64,000 nt of DNA from an uncultured Desulfatitalea sp. GTDB lineage: Bacteria > Desulfobacterota > Desulfobacteria > Desulfobacterales > Desulfosarcinaceae. This document shows, in pieces, positions 27,430 through 35,294 of this stretch; position 1 is the first letter of the stretch; every line of letters starts with the position of its first letter. The stretch covers positions 248,001 through 312,000 of the forward strand of contig CALMNL010000004.1 of the NCBI GenBank assembly GCA_937868765.1, given 5' to 3'. A program made the position numbers and the translations under genes. The notes below the pieces were generated by a model. The model worked only from the letters and a program-made list of their open reading frames with translations, was not told where the DNA came from and did not search any database.

Positions 27430-27951
27430 ATGCTTGCGCCTGGAACAGCAGCCCCGGCCTGCTGGGTCATCGCCTTCGGCAACCCCCAGCGGGGCGACGA
27501 CGGCATCGGCCCTTATGTGGCCGAGCGCCTGAGCGACACCATCGGGCGGATGAACGGCGTGGTGCTGTGCTCCCTGCCCCAGCTGGATCTCACCCTCCTG
27601 GAAGAGATCCAGGGCGCCGATCACCTGATTTTCGTGGATGCCAGCGTGGAAGCGCTCGACAACGGCCTGCGCTGGTCGCCGGTGACGCCGGAATTGAACG
27701 GGTGGGCCATGGGGTCCCACCAGCTTACGCCGACGGTGTTCCTGGGGCTGCTGCATCTGCTATATCAGCGCAGGCCCACGGCCTGGGTGCTTTCGGTACA
27801 AGGCCGTCAATTCGACCTGGGCGAGGGACTGAGCGCCGATGCGCGCCGTGACGCGGACCGGGCCGCCGCGCAGATCGTGGACTGGTTGTACCTGCACGGC
27901 ATCGCCCTGGATGGACACAACAATCGTGGGAAAGGACGAAACCATGGATAA
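27430..27951 (+). CDS. hoxW: Hydrogenase maturation protease (HoxW-like)
   Basis: A 173-residue endopeptidase of the HybD/HycI family. It begins with the family motif IAFGNPQRGDDGIGPYVAERL, whose Asp binds nickel in the substrate. FVDASVE and a conserved His (GSHQLTP) follow. It removes the C-terminal peptide of HoxH once nickel is in place. It starts 4 bases after the hoxH stop and overlaps the response regulator start (ATGGATAA). Confidence 0.93.
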   Translation: MLAPGTAAPACWVIAFGNPQRGDDGIGPYVAERLSDTIGRMNGVVLCSLPQLDLTLLEEIQGADHLIFVDASVEALDNGLRWSPVTPELNGWAMGSHQLTPTVFLGLLHLLYQRRPTAWVLSVQGRQFDLGEGLSADARRDADRAAAQIVDWLYLHGIALDGHNNRGKGRNHG

Positions 27952-28348
27952 GGCATACGACATCCTGATCATCGACGATGACCGCGACCTGGTTCACTCC
28001 ATGCGCATCGTGCTCGAAACCAAACCGTACACCATCCGCACGGCCCACAACGGCAAGGAGGGGTACCATCGGATCGAGGAGAAGATACCGGACCTGATTA
28101 TCCTGGATGTGATGATGGCCACCGACACCGAGGGTTTCGACCTGGCCTACCGGCTGCGCAACCAGGAGCGGTATCGGGATATTCCCATCCTGATGTTCAC
28201 CTCCTTTACCCAGAAGATGGCCGAAACCGGCGCCGACAAATTCCAGCACATCATGGGCGAGGAGTGGCCCGTCAACAAATTCATGGAAAAACCCATCGAT
28301 CCGGATGTATTATTGAAAACTGTGGAGGAACTGCTCAGGGGAGAATAG
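27944..28348 (+). CDS. Single-domain response regulator
   Basis: A 134-residue CheY-like receiver with no output domain. The acidic pocket is in ILIIDDDRD, the phospho-acceptor Asp in LIILDVMM, Thr/Ser in LMFTSFT and Lys in FMEKPIDPD. The ATG overlaps the last codons of the maturation protease, tying it to the hydrogenase transcript. The histidine kinase lies 24 bases downstream. With no DNA-binding domain it must act by protein contact or in a phosphorelay. Confidence 0.92.
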   Translation: MDKAYDILIIDDDRDLVHSMRIVLETKPYTIRTAHNGKEGYHRIEEKIPDLIILDVMMATDTEGFDLAYRLRNQERYRDIPILMFTSFTQKMAETGADKFQHIMGEEWPVNKFMEKPIDPDVLLKTVEELLRGE

Positions 28349-28372
28349 ATCGACACAACCGGGGCGCCGCAC

Positions 28373-30214
28373 ATGAATCTGGCCAAAGAACTGGTAGCCC
28401 AGCAGATCTTCATTCGCCGGGAGCTGAGCGAAAGGGTCGGCTGGTTTGTCGGCGTGCGCTGGATCGCCATCGCCATTGCCACGGCTGGCGCCCTGGCGGC
28501 GCGTTTGTGGGGCTTTACCCTTCCGCTCCGGCCGGTCCTCTTCACCGTCGCCGCCATGGTCGGCTATAATCTGCTCTTCACCGTGGTCGGCCGCCGATTG
28601 CGGCAGATATCGCCGGATCGTCAAAGACCTTTCCAGATCAGCGCCCATGCCCAGATCGTCTGCGATCTGGGCGCCCTGGCCGCCCTGATCTACTTCACCG
28701 GCGGGTTCTACAGCCCCTTTACGCTCTTCGTCCTCTTTCAAATCATTCTGGCGGGCATCCTGCTCGAACCGGCCTATGCCTATATCTACGCCGGCGCCTG
28801 TACCGCCGCCATCGGATTGATGGGCGCCTTGCAAGCCGGCGGCACGATCACGCCGTACCCCGGCCTCTTCGAACATGCCATCTACCATACCGATCCGGCC
28901 CTGCGGGAAAGCGTGAGCTTCTTCATCATTCTGGCCGCGGCCTACCTGGTCACCGCTTACCTGGTCACCACCATCGCACGCGGTCTGCGCATCAAGGGCC
29001 GCGCCCTGCTGCGCTTCGGCAAGGAACTGGACGCGGCCAACACCAAGCTGACCGCCCTCTACGACCTGGTCAAGCAGATGGCGTTCTGCGCTGACTACCA
29101 GGAGTTGATGGACTCTGCCACCCAGACCACGGCGCGCATCATGGGCGTCAAGGCCTGCTCGATCAAGCTGCTGGACGAACAGCGCCAGACCCTGCGCTTC
29201 GCCTCCACCTATGGCTTGAGCCAGAATTACCTGGCCCGGGGGGATATCGAAATCGCCAAAAGCCCCATCAACCAGCGCATTCTCCAGGGCGCGGTCTACA
29301 CCATCGGCCACATCGAAGAAAAGGACTACTTCCAATACCCGGAGAATGTCCGCCAGGAAGGCATCTCCTCCATGATCTGCCTGCCTCTCAAGGTGGAAAA
29401 GCGCGTCCTGGGCGTTTTTTGCGTCTACAGTCAGGCACAGGCCGGTTTCAGGGATGCGGATGTGGACTTCTTCGCCCTGGTGGCGGAACTCACCGCCCTG
29501 GCCATGCAGAACCTGAGGAGCGAACTGAACAAAAGCTGGTTTCTGCAGAAAGCGGCCCACCAGCTGCGCTCACCGCTCAATGCCGTCGACAGCATCCTCA
29601 AGGTGCTGCGCAAGGCCTATGTCGGCCCGCTCAACGAAAAGCAGACGGAGATGCTGGCCCAGTGCGAACGCCGCATCGAAGCCCTCTCCCTCACCATCCA
29701 GGATCTGCTCAAACTGGGCATCAAGCGGGCCGACAGCGCGTCCGTCGACCTGCGCCCGATCTCCCTGGCACCCCTGCTCAGCCAGTTTTCGGCCGTCTAC
29801 CAGACCCAGGCCAAAGAGAAGGGAGTGCAGCTGACCTTCTCCCTGGCGCCCCATCTGCCTGCCATCCTGGGAGAAGAAAAGCTGCTGGACGACCTCTATA
29901 CCAACCTGCTCTCCAACGCCATCAAGTACACCCCGGCCGGCAAAGCCGTCCAGGTCAGTCTAGACCGGGAAGACGGCCAACGCCTGCGCCTGCAGATCAG
30001 CGACACGGGCATCGGCATCCCCCGGGACCAGCTCCCGCGCCTCTTCACTGAATTCTTCCGCGCCGAAAACGCCAAGGCCCACACCGACCAGGGCACCGGC
30101 CTGGGCCTGGCCATCGCCAAAGAGGCCGCCGACCGCCTGCGCGGCACCCTGCAGATCGACAGCCGGGAAGGCCAAGGCACCTGCGTCACCTGCTATTTCC
30201 CCATCGCGTCCTAA
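28373..30214 (+). CDS. Membrane histidine kinase with GAF domain
   Basis: 613 residues. Six hydrophobic segments (about 25-205) form a membrane sensor module. Next come a short coiled region, a GAF domain (about 235-380, including [13 protein letters not shown] and [20 protein letters not shown]), the HisKA phospho-His at 396 in [13 protein letters not shown], and a HATPase with N, G1 and G2 boxes ([30 protein letters not shown]). The cognate receiver is the preceding gene. Its place at the end of the hydrogenase operon suggests sensing of redox state, quinone pool or H2; the ligand is not visible. Confidence 0.92.
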   Translation: MNLAKELVAQQIFIRRELSERVGWFVGVRWIAIAIATAGALAARLWGFTLPLRPVLFTVAAMVGYNLLFTVVGRRLRQISPDRQRPFQISAHAQIVCDLGALAALIYFTGGFYSPFTLFVLFQIILAGILLEPAYAYIYAGACTAAIGLMGALQAGGTITPYPGLFEHAIYHTDPALRESVSFFIILAAAYLVTAYLVTTIARGLRIKGRALLRFGKELDAANTKLTALYDLVKQMAFCADYQELMDSATQTTARIMGVKACSIKLLDEQRQTLRFASTYGLSQNYLARGDIEIAKSPINQRILQGAVYTIGHIEEKDYFQYPENVRQEGISSMICLPLKVEKRVLGVFCVYSQAQAGFRDADVDFFALVAELTALAMQNLRSELNKSWFLQKAAHQLRSPLNAVDSILKVLRKAYVGPLNEKQTEMLAQCERRIEALSLTIQDLLKLGIKRADSASVDLRPISLAPLLSQFSAVYQTQAKEKGVQLTFSLAPHLPAILGEEKLLDDLYTNLLSNAIKYTPAGKAVQVSLDREDGQRLRLQISDTGIGIPRDQLPRLFTEFFRAENAKAHTDQGTGLGLAIAKEAADRLRGTLQIDSREGQGTCVTCYFPIAS

Positions 30215-30270
30215 CCCCCCTTTGCATGCGCCTGCCTCTTTTGACCGCGGCCGCCATAATGTATTATGGA

Positions 30271-30357
30271 AACCTGTGCACCGGGTGGGCAACGCCGCCG
30301 GTGGGTTGCGGGCAAAGCTTAATAGCAACGCTTCATGATAAACCGGAAGGGAATTAC
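30271..30357 (+). promoter_or_regulatory. Leader of the gdx gene with two possible hairpins
   Basis: The leader contains CACCGG...CCGGTG around 30278-30303 and GTTGC...GCAAC around 30305-30331, which could form two consecutive hairpins before the ribosome site GGAAGGGA. Many gdx/sugE genes carry guanidine riboswitches, but I could not match any guanidine class consensus here. Treat as a possible structured leader only. Confidence 0.25.
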
Positions 30358-30678
30358 ATGGCTTGGATTATGCTCGTTTGTGCCGGGCTCTTCGAGGTCG
30401 GTTGGGCCATCGGATTGAAATATACCCAAGGCTTCACCCGGTTGTGGCCGACCCTCTGGACGCTGCTTTCCATGGCCGCCAGCCTTTGGCTGCTGGGAAT
30501 GGCCATGAAGTCGCTGCCGGTGGGCACGGCCTACAGTGTCTGGGTCGGGGTCGGGTCGGTGGGCACCGTGGTGCTCGGCATCCTCCTTCTGGGCGAACCG
30601 GCCAATGCGGCGCGGCTGATCAGCGTCACGCTGATCGTGGCCGGCATCATCGGCCTGAAGCTCTCGGCGCCCGGCTGA
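30358..30678 (+). CDS. gdx: Small multidrug resistance-type guanidinium exporter (SugE/Gdx)
   Basis: A 106-residue inner-membrane protein with four helices. The opening [20 protein letters not shown] with the essential Glu, and [20 protein letters not shown] followed by GEPANAARL, are close to E. coli SugE and distinguish the Gdx (guanidinium/H+ antiport) subfamily from EmrE. It works as a dual-topology dimer. ATG 30358 with GGAAGG upstream; the longer frame from 30226 is not supported. Confidence 0.92.
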   Translation: MAWIMLVCAGLFEVGWAIGLKYTQGFTRLWPTLWTLLSMAASLWLLGMAMKSLPVGTAYSVWVGVGSVGTVVLGILLLGEPANAARLISVTLIVAGIIGLKLSAPG

Positions 30679-30779
30679 TCGTTGCAAGATGGTTGACGTC
30701 CTTTCCGCTTTAAGCGTATGGAACATCATCCAATCGTTATTTGGATGCACGCAGCCACAGCGCAACAGAGGAGGTTCGT

Positions 30780-31316
30780 ATGCAAGCACGCGGTTTGCTC
30801 ATGATCGAGCATCGGTTGATCGAACGGATGCTTTCCGCCCTCCAGGGTGCCTTGTCCCAGATCGAATCCCGGCGCAAGGTGGATCCGGTACTGGTGGATA
30901 CGGCCGTCGACTTCATCAAGGTGTATGCCGACCGAACGCATCATGGCAAGGAAGAGGACATCCTTTTCAGGGAGCTGGAGAAAAAAGCCCTGCCGGCCGA
31001 GGAGCGGAGGGTCATGGCCGAACTCATTCAGGAGCACGTGTTCGGGCGTCAGACCACCCAAGCCCTGATCGCAGCCAACGCTCGCTACCGCACCGGCGAC
31101 CTGAAGGCCTTGAAGGACATTGCCCAAAGCCTGAAGACCCTGATCGATTTTTACCCCAAGCACATCGAGAAGGAAGATAAGATATTTTTCCCCAAGGCCA
31201 GAGCCTACTTCAGCGTCGAGGAGGATCAGGCCATGCTGGCGCGCTTCTACGAATTCGATCGACGCCTGATCCATGAGAAGTACAAGCAGGTGGTCGAGTC
31301 TCTGGAAAAGAGCTGA
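30780..31316 (+). CDS. Hemerythrin-like di-iron protein
   Basis: A 178-residue four-helix-bundle protein. Putative iron ligands are H11 (LMIEHRL), H54/H55 and E58/E59 (THHGKEED), H86 (QEHVFGR), and H128 with nearby acids (KHIEKEDKIFF). This family binds O2, NO or iron and often protects anaerobes from oxidants. ATG 30780 follows GAGGAGG; a longer frame from 30741 lacks support. It sits between gdx and the phospholipase gene on the same strand. Confidence 0.9.
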   Translation: MQARGLLMIEHRLIERMLSALQGALSQIESRRKVDPVLVDTAVDFIKVYADRTHHGKEEDILFRELEKKALPAEERRVMAELIQEHVFGRQTTQALIAANARYRTGDLKALKDIAQSLKTLIDFYPKHIEKEDKIFFPKARAYFSVEEDQAMLARFYEFDRRLIHEKYKQVVESLEKS

Positions 31317-31338
31317 ACCCCCTTGCGAGGAGGATTCC

Positions 31339-32421
31339 ATGTTTGACTTACAGCGTATGATCCGCCGGGTCTGGGCGCAACTGCTCGTCGCACTGGTGCT
31401 GATCTCGGTGCCGGTGCCTGCGCCGGCGGCGGATGAGGCGCCGTCACCCGCCGCCGAGGATGAGACGCTGACCGACGCGGCCGCGGCGCCGCCCCCGATG
31501 CTTCTGGATCCATCGACGTGCCAACGAATTGCCGATGACACGGCGCGCCTGGCCTGCTTCGATCGGCTGGCCCGGAGAGAAGAAGCGCTCGAAAACCTGA
31601 CCTTCATGGAGAAGCAATGGGACCTGGTGCCGCTGGCAGAGAAGAAAAAACGCACCTTCGTCCTGCGTCCGCACCGCACCAACTATTTCCTGGCGGCGGC
31701 TTACAACGATTCCCCCAACGAATATCTGGAATCGGCAAACAACGCGGATGCCGAGGCCCAGAACACCGAGGCCAAATTTCAGATCAGCTTCAAAGCCAAG
31801 GCCTGGGAGCAGATGTTCCATCTGCCCTTGGATCTATGGGTGGCCTACACCCAGCTGAGCTTCTGGCAGCTGTACAACTCGGCCTTCTCTTCGCCTTTTC
31901 GCGATACCAACTATGAGCCCGAGGCCCTGTTCAACTGGCGCACGCGCTACGCCCTTCCGGATCTCGGGGGCCTCAAGCTGCAGTTCATCCAGGTCGGCCT
32001 CAACCACCAGTCCAACGGGCGTTCGGAACCCATGTCGCGCAGCTGGAACCGCGTGGTGGCCAACGTCGGACTGGAAAAAGACAATTTCAACGCTCTCTTG
32101 AAAACCTGGTACCGCATCCCCGAATCCGAAGAAAATGACGACAATCCCGACATCATCGACTACATGGGGTATGGCGAACTGTGGCTGACCTATTTCTACA
32201 AGGACACGCGCACGGCCGTGATGCTGCGCGGTAACCTGAACGAAGGGCATGGGGCGGTCCAGGTCGACTTCAGCGTGCCGCTGGCCAATCTGTGGGAGCC
32301 ATTGGGCCGGAAATTCGCTTTGTACGTCCAGTACTTCAACGGTTACGGCGAGTGCCTGCTGGACTATAACGACAGCGCCAACCGCATCGGGGCGGGCTTC
32401 ATGATCGTCGATTGGTTGTGA
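31339..32421 (+). CDS. pldA: Outer-membrane phospholipase A
   Basis: A 360-residue exported protein. A signal peptide (about 1-36, ending PVPAPAADEA) is followed by a low-complexity linker. A short motif, LDPSTCQRIADDTARLACFD, resembles Cys-pair lead segments of secreted proteins. A 12-strand barrel-type sequence follows with the OMPLA active site NHQSNGRSEPMSRSWNR (His and Ser, with the later Asn). It hydrolyses phospholipid acyl chains in the outer membrane when asymmetry is lost, usually as a Ca2+-dependent dimer. ATG 31339 follows GAGGAGG. Confidence 0.92.
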   Translation: MFDLQRMIRRVWAQLLVALVLISVPVPAPAADEAPSPAAEDETLTDAAAAPPPMLLDPSTCQRIADDTARLACFDRLARREEALENLTFMEKQWDLVPLAEKKKRTFVLRPHRTNYFLAAAYNDSPNEYLESANNADAEAQNTEAKFQISFKAKAWEQMFHLPLDLWVAYTQLSFWQLYNSAFSSPFRDTNYEPEALFNWRTRYALPDLGGLKLQFIQVGLNHQSNGRSEPMSRSWNRVVANVGLEKDNFNALLKTWYRIPESEENDDNPDIIDYMGYGELWLTYFYKDTRTAVMLRGNLNEGHGAVQVDFSVPLANLWEPLGRKFALYVQYFNGYGECLLDYNDSANRIGAGFMIVDWL

Positions 32422-32426
32422 TCCGG

Positions 32427-32459
32427 GCCCTATTGCAAAAATCTCAAACAAGGGCTTTT
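32427..32459 (+). terminator. Possible weak terminator after pldA
   Basis: GCCCT ... AGGGC with a 17-18 base AT-rich loop followed by TTTT, placed just after the pldA stop. The stem is only 5-6 bp, so this is a weak call. Confidence 0.3.
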
Positions 32460-32575
32460 GGTTCAAGATCGCGGCGAAGGCAAATTTCAAAGAGGAGTTA
32501 AAATCTGCCCCCCACAACGATATTGGGCCAAACGGCTTTTTTAGACGGCTTGCCGCCCGTCACGAAAGGACATAC

Positions 32576-33043
32576 ATGTCGCTTCAAATCCTTTACTGGC
32601 ACTGGCTGGTGGCCGGCATGCTGCTGATCATCGCCGAGTTGTTCATCCCCAGCTTCACCATTTTCTGGTTCGGCCTGGGAGCGATCCTGGTGGCCCTTTT
32701 TCTGCTGGCGGCGCCGGGCCTCGCTTTGAGCTGGCAGCTCTTCATCTTCGCCCTGGCGTCGTGCCTCTTCACCCTGCTGTGGTTCAAGTTCATCAAGCCG
32801 CGCATGACCGACCGCACCAAGGCGGGCATGGCCAAGGAAGCGGCGCTGGGGGAAAGCGGCCAGGTGATCCAGGCACCCGCCGGAGGGAAAAGGGGCGTGG
32901 TGCGGTTTGCCACTCCGTTGCTGGGCGAAGACGAGTGGCCCTTTATATGTGACGACCCTGTCCATCCGGGCGACCGGGTCTATGTCATGGATCTGTCAGG
33001 CAACACCTTGATCGTCGCCAAGAGCGCACCATCGGGGCAATAA
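32576..33043 (+). CDS. NfeD-family membrane protein
   Basis: 155 residues. Two or three N-terminal hydrophobic helices (about 5-75) are followed by an OB-fold domain (GESGQVIQAPAGGKRGVVRF ... GDRVYVMDLSGNTLIV). NfeD proteins pair with stomatin/prohibitin-like proteins and are thought to act in membrane-domain organisation or protein quality control. The stomatin-like gene starts 22 bases downstream, the usual pairing. ATG with GAAAGGA upstream. Confidence 0.9.
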   Translation: MSLQILYWHWLVAGMLLIIAELFIPSFTIFWFGLGAILVALFLLAAPGLALSWQLFIFALASCLFTLLWFKFIKPRMTDRTKAGMAKEAALGESGQVIQAPAGGKRGVVRFATPLLGEDEWPFICDDPVHPGDRVYVMDLSGNTLIVAKSAPSGQ

Positions 33044-33065
33044 TCAACAAAGGAGAAGACCCATC

Positions 33066-33920
33066 ATGGCCGGCATCATTGTCGTATCGGTTTTTGTAGT
33101 GCTCGTCATCATCACCATCGCCCTGGGCGTGCGCATCGTGCCCCAGGGCCACAAATTCGTCGTTCAGCGCCTGGGCAAATATCACAGCACCCTGGGCCCG
33201 GGACTGAATATCATCGTGCCCTACATCGACATGGTGGCCCACAAGGTGACCACCAAAGACATCGTGCTGGACATCCCCTCCCAGGAAGTCATCACCAAGG
33301 ACAATGCCGTGATCATCGCCAATGCCGTGGCCTACATCAACATCGTCTCGCCGGAAAAGGCCGTCTACGGGGTCGAGGATTACAACCTGGCCATCCGCAC
33401 CCTGGTGCAGACCTCGCTGCGCGCCATCGTGGGCGAGATGGATCTGGACGATGCCTTGTCCTCCCGCGAACAGATCAAGGCCAAGCTGAAGATCGCCATT
33501 TCCGACGACATCGCCGATTGGGGCATCACCCTCAAGACAGTGGAAATCCAGGATATCAACCCATCGCCCACCATGCAGAAGGCCATGGAGGAGCAGGCGG
33601 CGGCCGAACGCCAGCGCCGGGCCACCGTCACCCGGGCCGAAGGTGAAAAAAGCGCCGCCATCCTGGAGGCCGACGGCCGCCTGGAGGCTTCCAAGCGGGA
33701 CGCCCAGGCCAAGGTCGTGCTGGCCGAGGCCAGCCAGCGGGCCATCCAGAAGGTGAGCGAGGCCATCCAGAACAACGAGTTGCCGGTGATGTACCTGCTG
33801 GGCGAACGCTACATCGAGGCCATCAACCACGTCGCCGCTTCCCAGAACAGCAAAGTGGTGGTGCTGCCCGCGGATATCCCCAGCGCGGTCCGAGGCATCA
33901 TCGGCGGCCTGGGCAAGTGA
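33066..33920 (+). CDS. SPFH/stomatin-like membrane scaffold protein
   Basis: 284 residues. One N-terminal membrane helix leads into the band-7 domain (VPQGHKFVVQRLGKYHSTLGPGLNI). The typical long alanine/glutamate-rich coiled coil follows (AMEEQAAAERQRRATVTRAEG onward) with a hydrophobic tail. It oligomerises at the membrane and partners the NfeD protein encoded just upstream. ATG after AAAGGAGAAG. Confidence 0.93.
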   Translation: MAGIIVVSVFVVLVIITIALGVRIVPQGHKFVVQRLGKYHSTLGPGLNIIVPYIDMVAHKVTTKDIVLDIPSQEVITKDNAVIIANAVAYINIVSPEKAVYGVEDYNLAIRTLVQTSLRAIVGEMDLDDALSSREQIKAKLKIAISDDIADWGITLKTVEIQDINPSPTMQKAMEEQAAAERQRRATVTRAEGEKSAAILEADGRLEASKRDAQAKVVLAEASQRAIQKVSEAIQNNELPVMYLLGERYIEAINHVAASQNSKVVVLPADIPSAVRGIIGGLGK

Positions 33921-34084
33921 GCGGGCGGCCGATATATCATAAATTCCTAAAGGTTCGACCCAAAGGGACGATATAGAGATCACGGACTGCGACGGATGCC
34001 GCCCATGGATCCTGCCATGGCCGTCGGAGCCGTAGCCGGCAGGCACCCCGTGATGGATTTGCCAGGAACGGACATTTATTCCAA

Positions 34085-35287
34085 ATGCCCGAAACCAGGA
34101 ACAAATCCGAACTAGCGACCCGACAGGACCGATTCGCGACACCTGCGACGGAATGGACAGCGGCAATGCCTGTAACAGCCAATGATGCGTGTGGTCCGCC
34201 GAACGAAGAACCCGAACCGAACGATCTGACGCTTTTGAACCGGGAACAGCTGCGCGCCTGTGTGGAGGTGAGCAAGGCCATCACCGCCGAACTCGATCCG
34301 GAAAAGCTGATCCCCACCATCATGGAGCGCATCTCCCGCCTCCTGCCTTCGGAAACCTGGTCTCTCCTGCTGCTCGACGATGCCACCCAGACCCTCAAGT
34401 TCGAAATCAGCATGAACATCGACCCGCTGATGGTCAAAGATTTCCGACTGGCGCTGGGCCAGGGGGTCGCCGGCCAGGCGGCCCTGCGCCAGCGCCTGCT
34501 GGTGGTGGAGGATGTCTCCGGTTGCGACTTCTTCTTCGATCAGGTGGATGCAGCCACCGGTTGCCGCACCACGGCGCTGGTCTGCGCGCCGATCCTGTAT
34601 GCCGGCCGCACCCTGGGCGTGCTGGAAGTGGTCAATCCCAAGCGCATCTCCTCGGCCGACCTGGCCATGCTGCGTTTGCTGGCCGACTATCTGGCCATCG
34701 CCATCGAGAATACCCGGCGCTACCAGCGCATGCGGGCCAACGCCGTGCACGACAGCCTCACCGGCCTTTTCAACCAGCGCTACCTGTACATGAACCTGCA
34801 GGGCCACCTGGACGCCTGCCGTCGCTGCAGCCGACCTTTGTCCTTGATATTCATGGATATGGATGATTTCAAACAGGTCGTGGACCGGCATGGCCACCTC
34901 AACGGCAGCCGGGCCCTGAGCGAGGTGGCCCAGCGCATTCAAGGCTGCCTGACGCCCCCTGAGTTCGGCGTGGCTTACGGCGGCGACGAGTTCGTGATCG
35001 TGCTGCCGGGATTCGACCGCTGCCAGGCCCTGGCCTTGGCGGCCCGTATCCGCCAAACCGTCAAAGAGACCCCCTATCTCATCCACTGGGGCCCCCTGGT
35101 CGAACTGAGCGCCAGCTTCGGGGTGGCCACCTTCCCCGAAGACGCCGACGACAGCACCTGCCTGTTGGCCCTGGCCGACCAGGCCATGTTCCAGGTGAAA
35201 ACCTCGGGCAAGGACCGGGTGAGTGCCAGCTTGAAAAAGAAGACCACCCGCCGGAAGGTTCAACGGTTGAAGATTGCCGACGCCTGA
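34085..35287 (+). CDS. GAF-GGDEF diguanylate cyclase
   Basis: 400 residues, soluble. A GAF sensor domain (about 65-215: LRACVEVSKAITAELDPEKL ... GVLEVVNPKRISSADLAML) precedes a GGDEF domain (HDSLTGLFNQRYLY ... intact YGGDEFVIVLPG near 299-303). It should make c-di-GMP. No obvious RxxD inhibitory site stands before the GGDEF loop. The N-terminal 60 residues are hydrophilic and could be over-called; ATG 34166 (residue 28) is an alternative start. The lysine-rich tail is unusual but short. Confidence 0.9.
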   Translation: MPETRNKSELATRQDRFATPATEWTAAMPVTANDACGPPNEEPEPNDLTLLNREQLRACVEVSKAITAELDPEKLIPTIMERISRLLPSETWSLLLLDDATQTLKFEISMNIDPLMVKDFRLALGQGVAGQAALRQRLLVVEDVSGCDFFFDQVDAATGCRTTALVCAPILYAGRTLGVLEVVNPKRISSADLAMLRLLADYLAIAIENTRRYQRMRANAVHDSLTGLFNQRYLYMNLQGHLDACRRCSRPLSLIFMDMDDFKQVVDRHGHLNGSRALSEVAQRIQGCLTPPEFGVAYGGDEFVIVLPGFDRCQALALAARIRQTVKETPYLIHWGPLVELSASFGVATFPEDADDSTCLLALADQAMFQVKTSGKDRVSASLKKKTTRRKVQRLKIADA

Positions 35288-35294
35288 ATTCCTG

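Noticed and set aside
30271-30357. Guanidine riboswitch before gdx
   Set aside because: I looked for the guanidine-I, -II (two ACGR-loop hairpins) and -III consensus. Two hairpins are possible but none carries the diagnostic bases.
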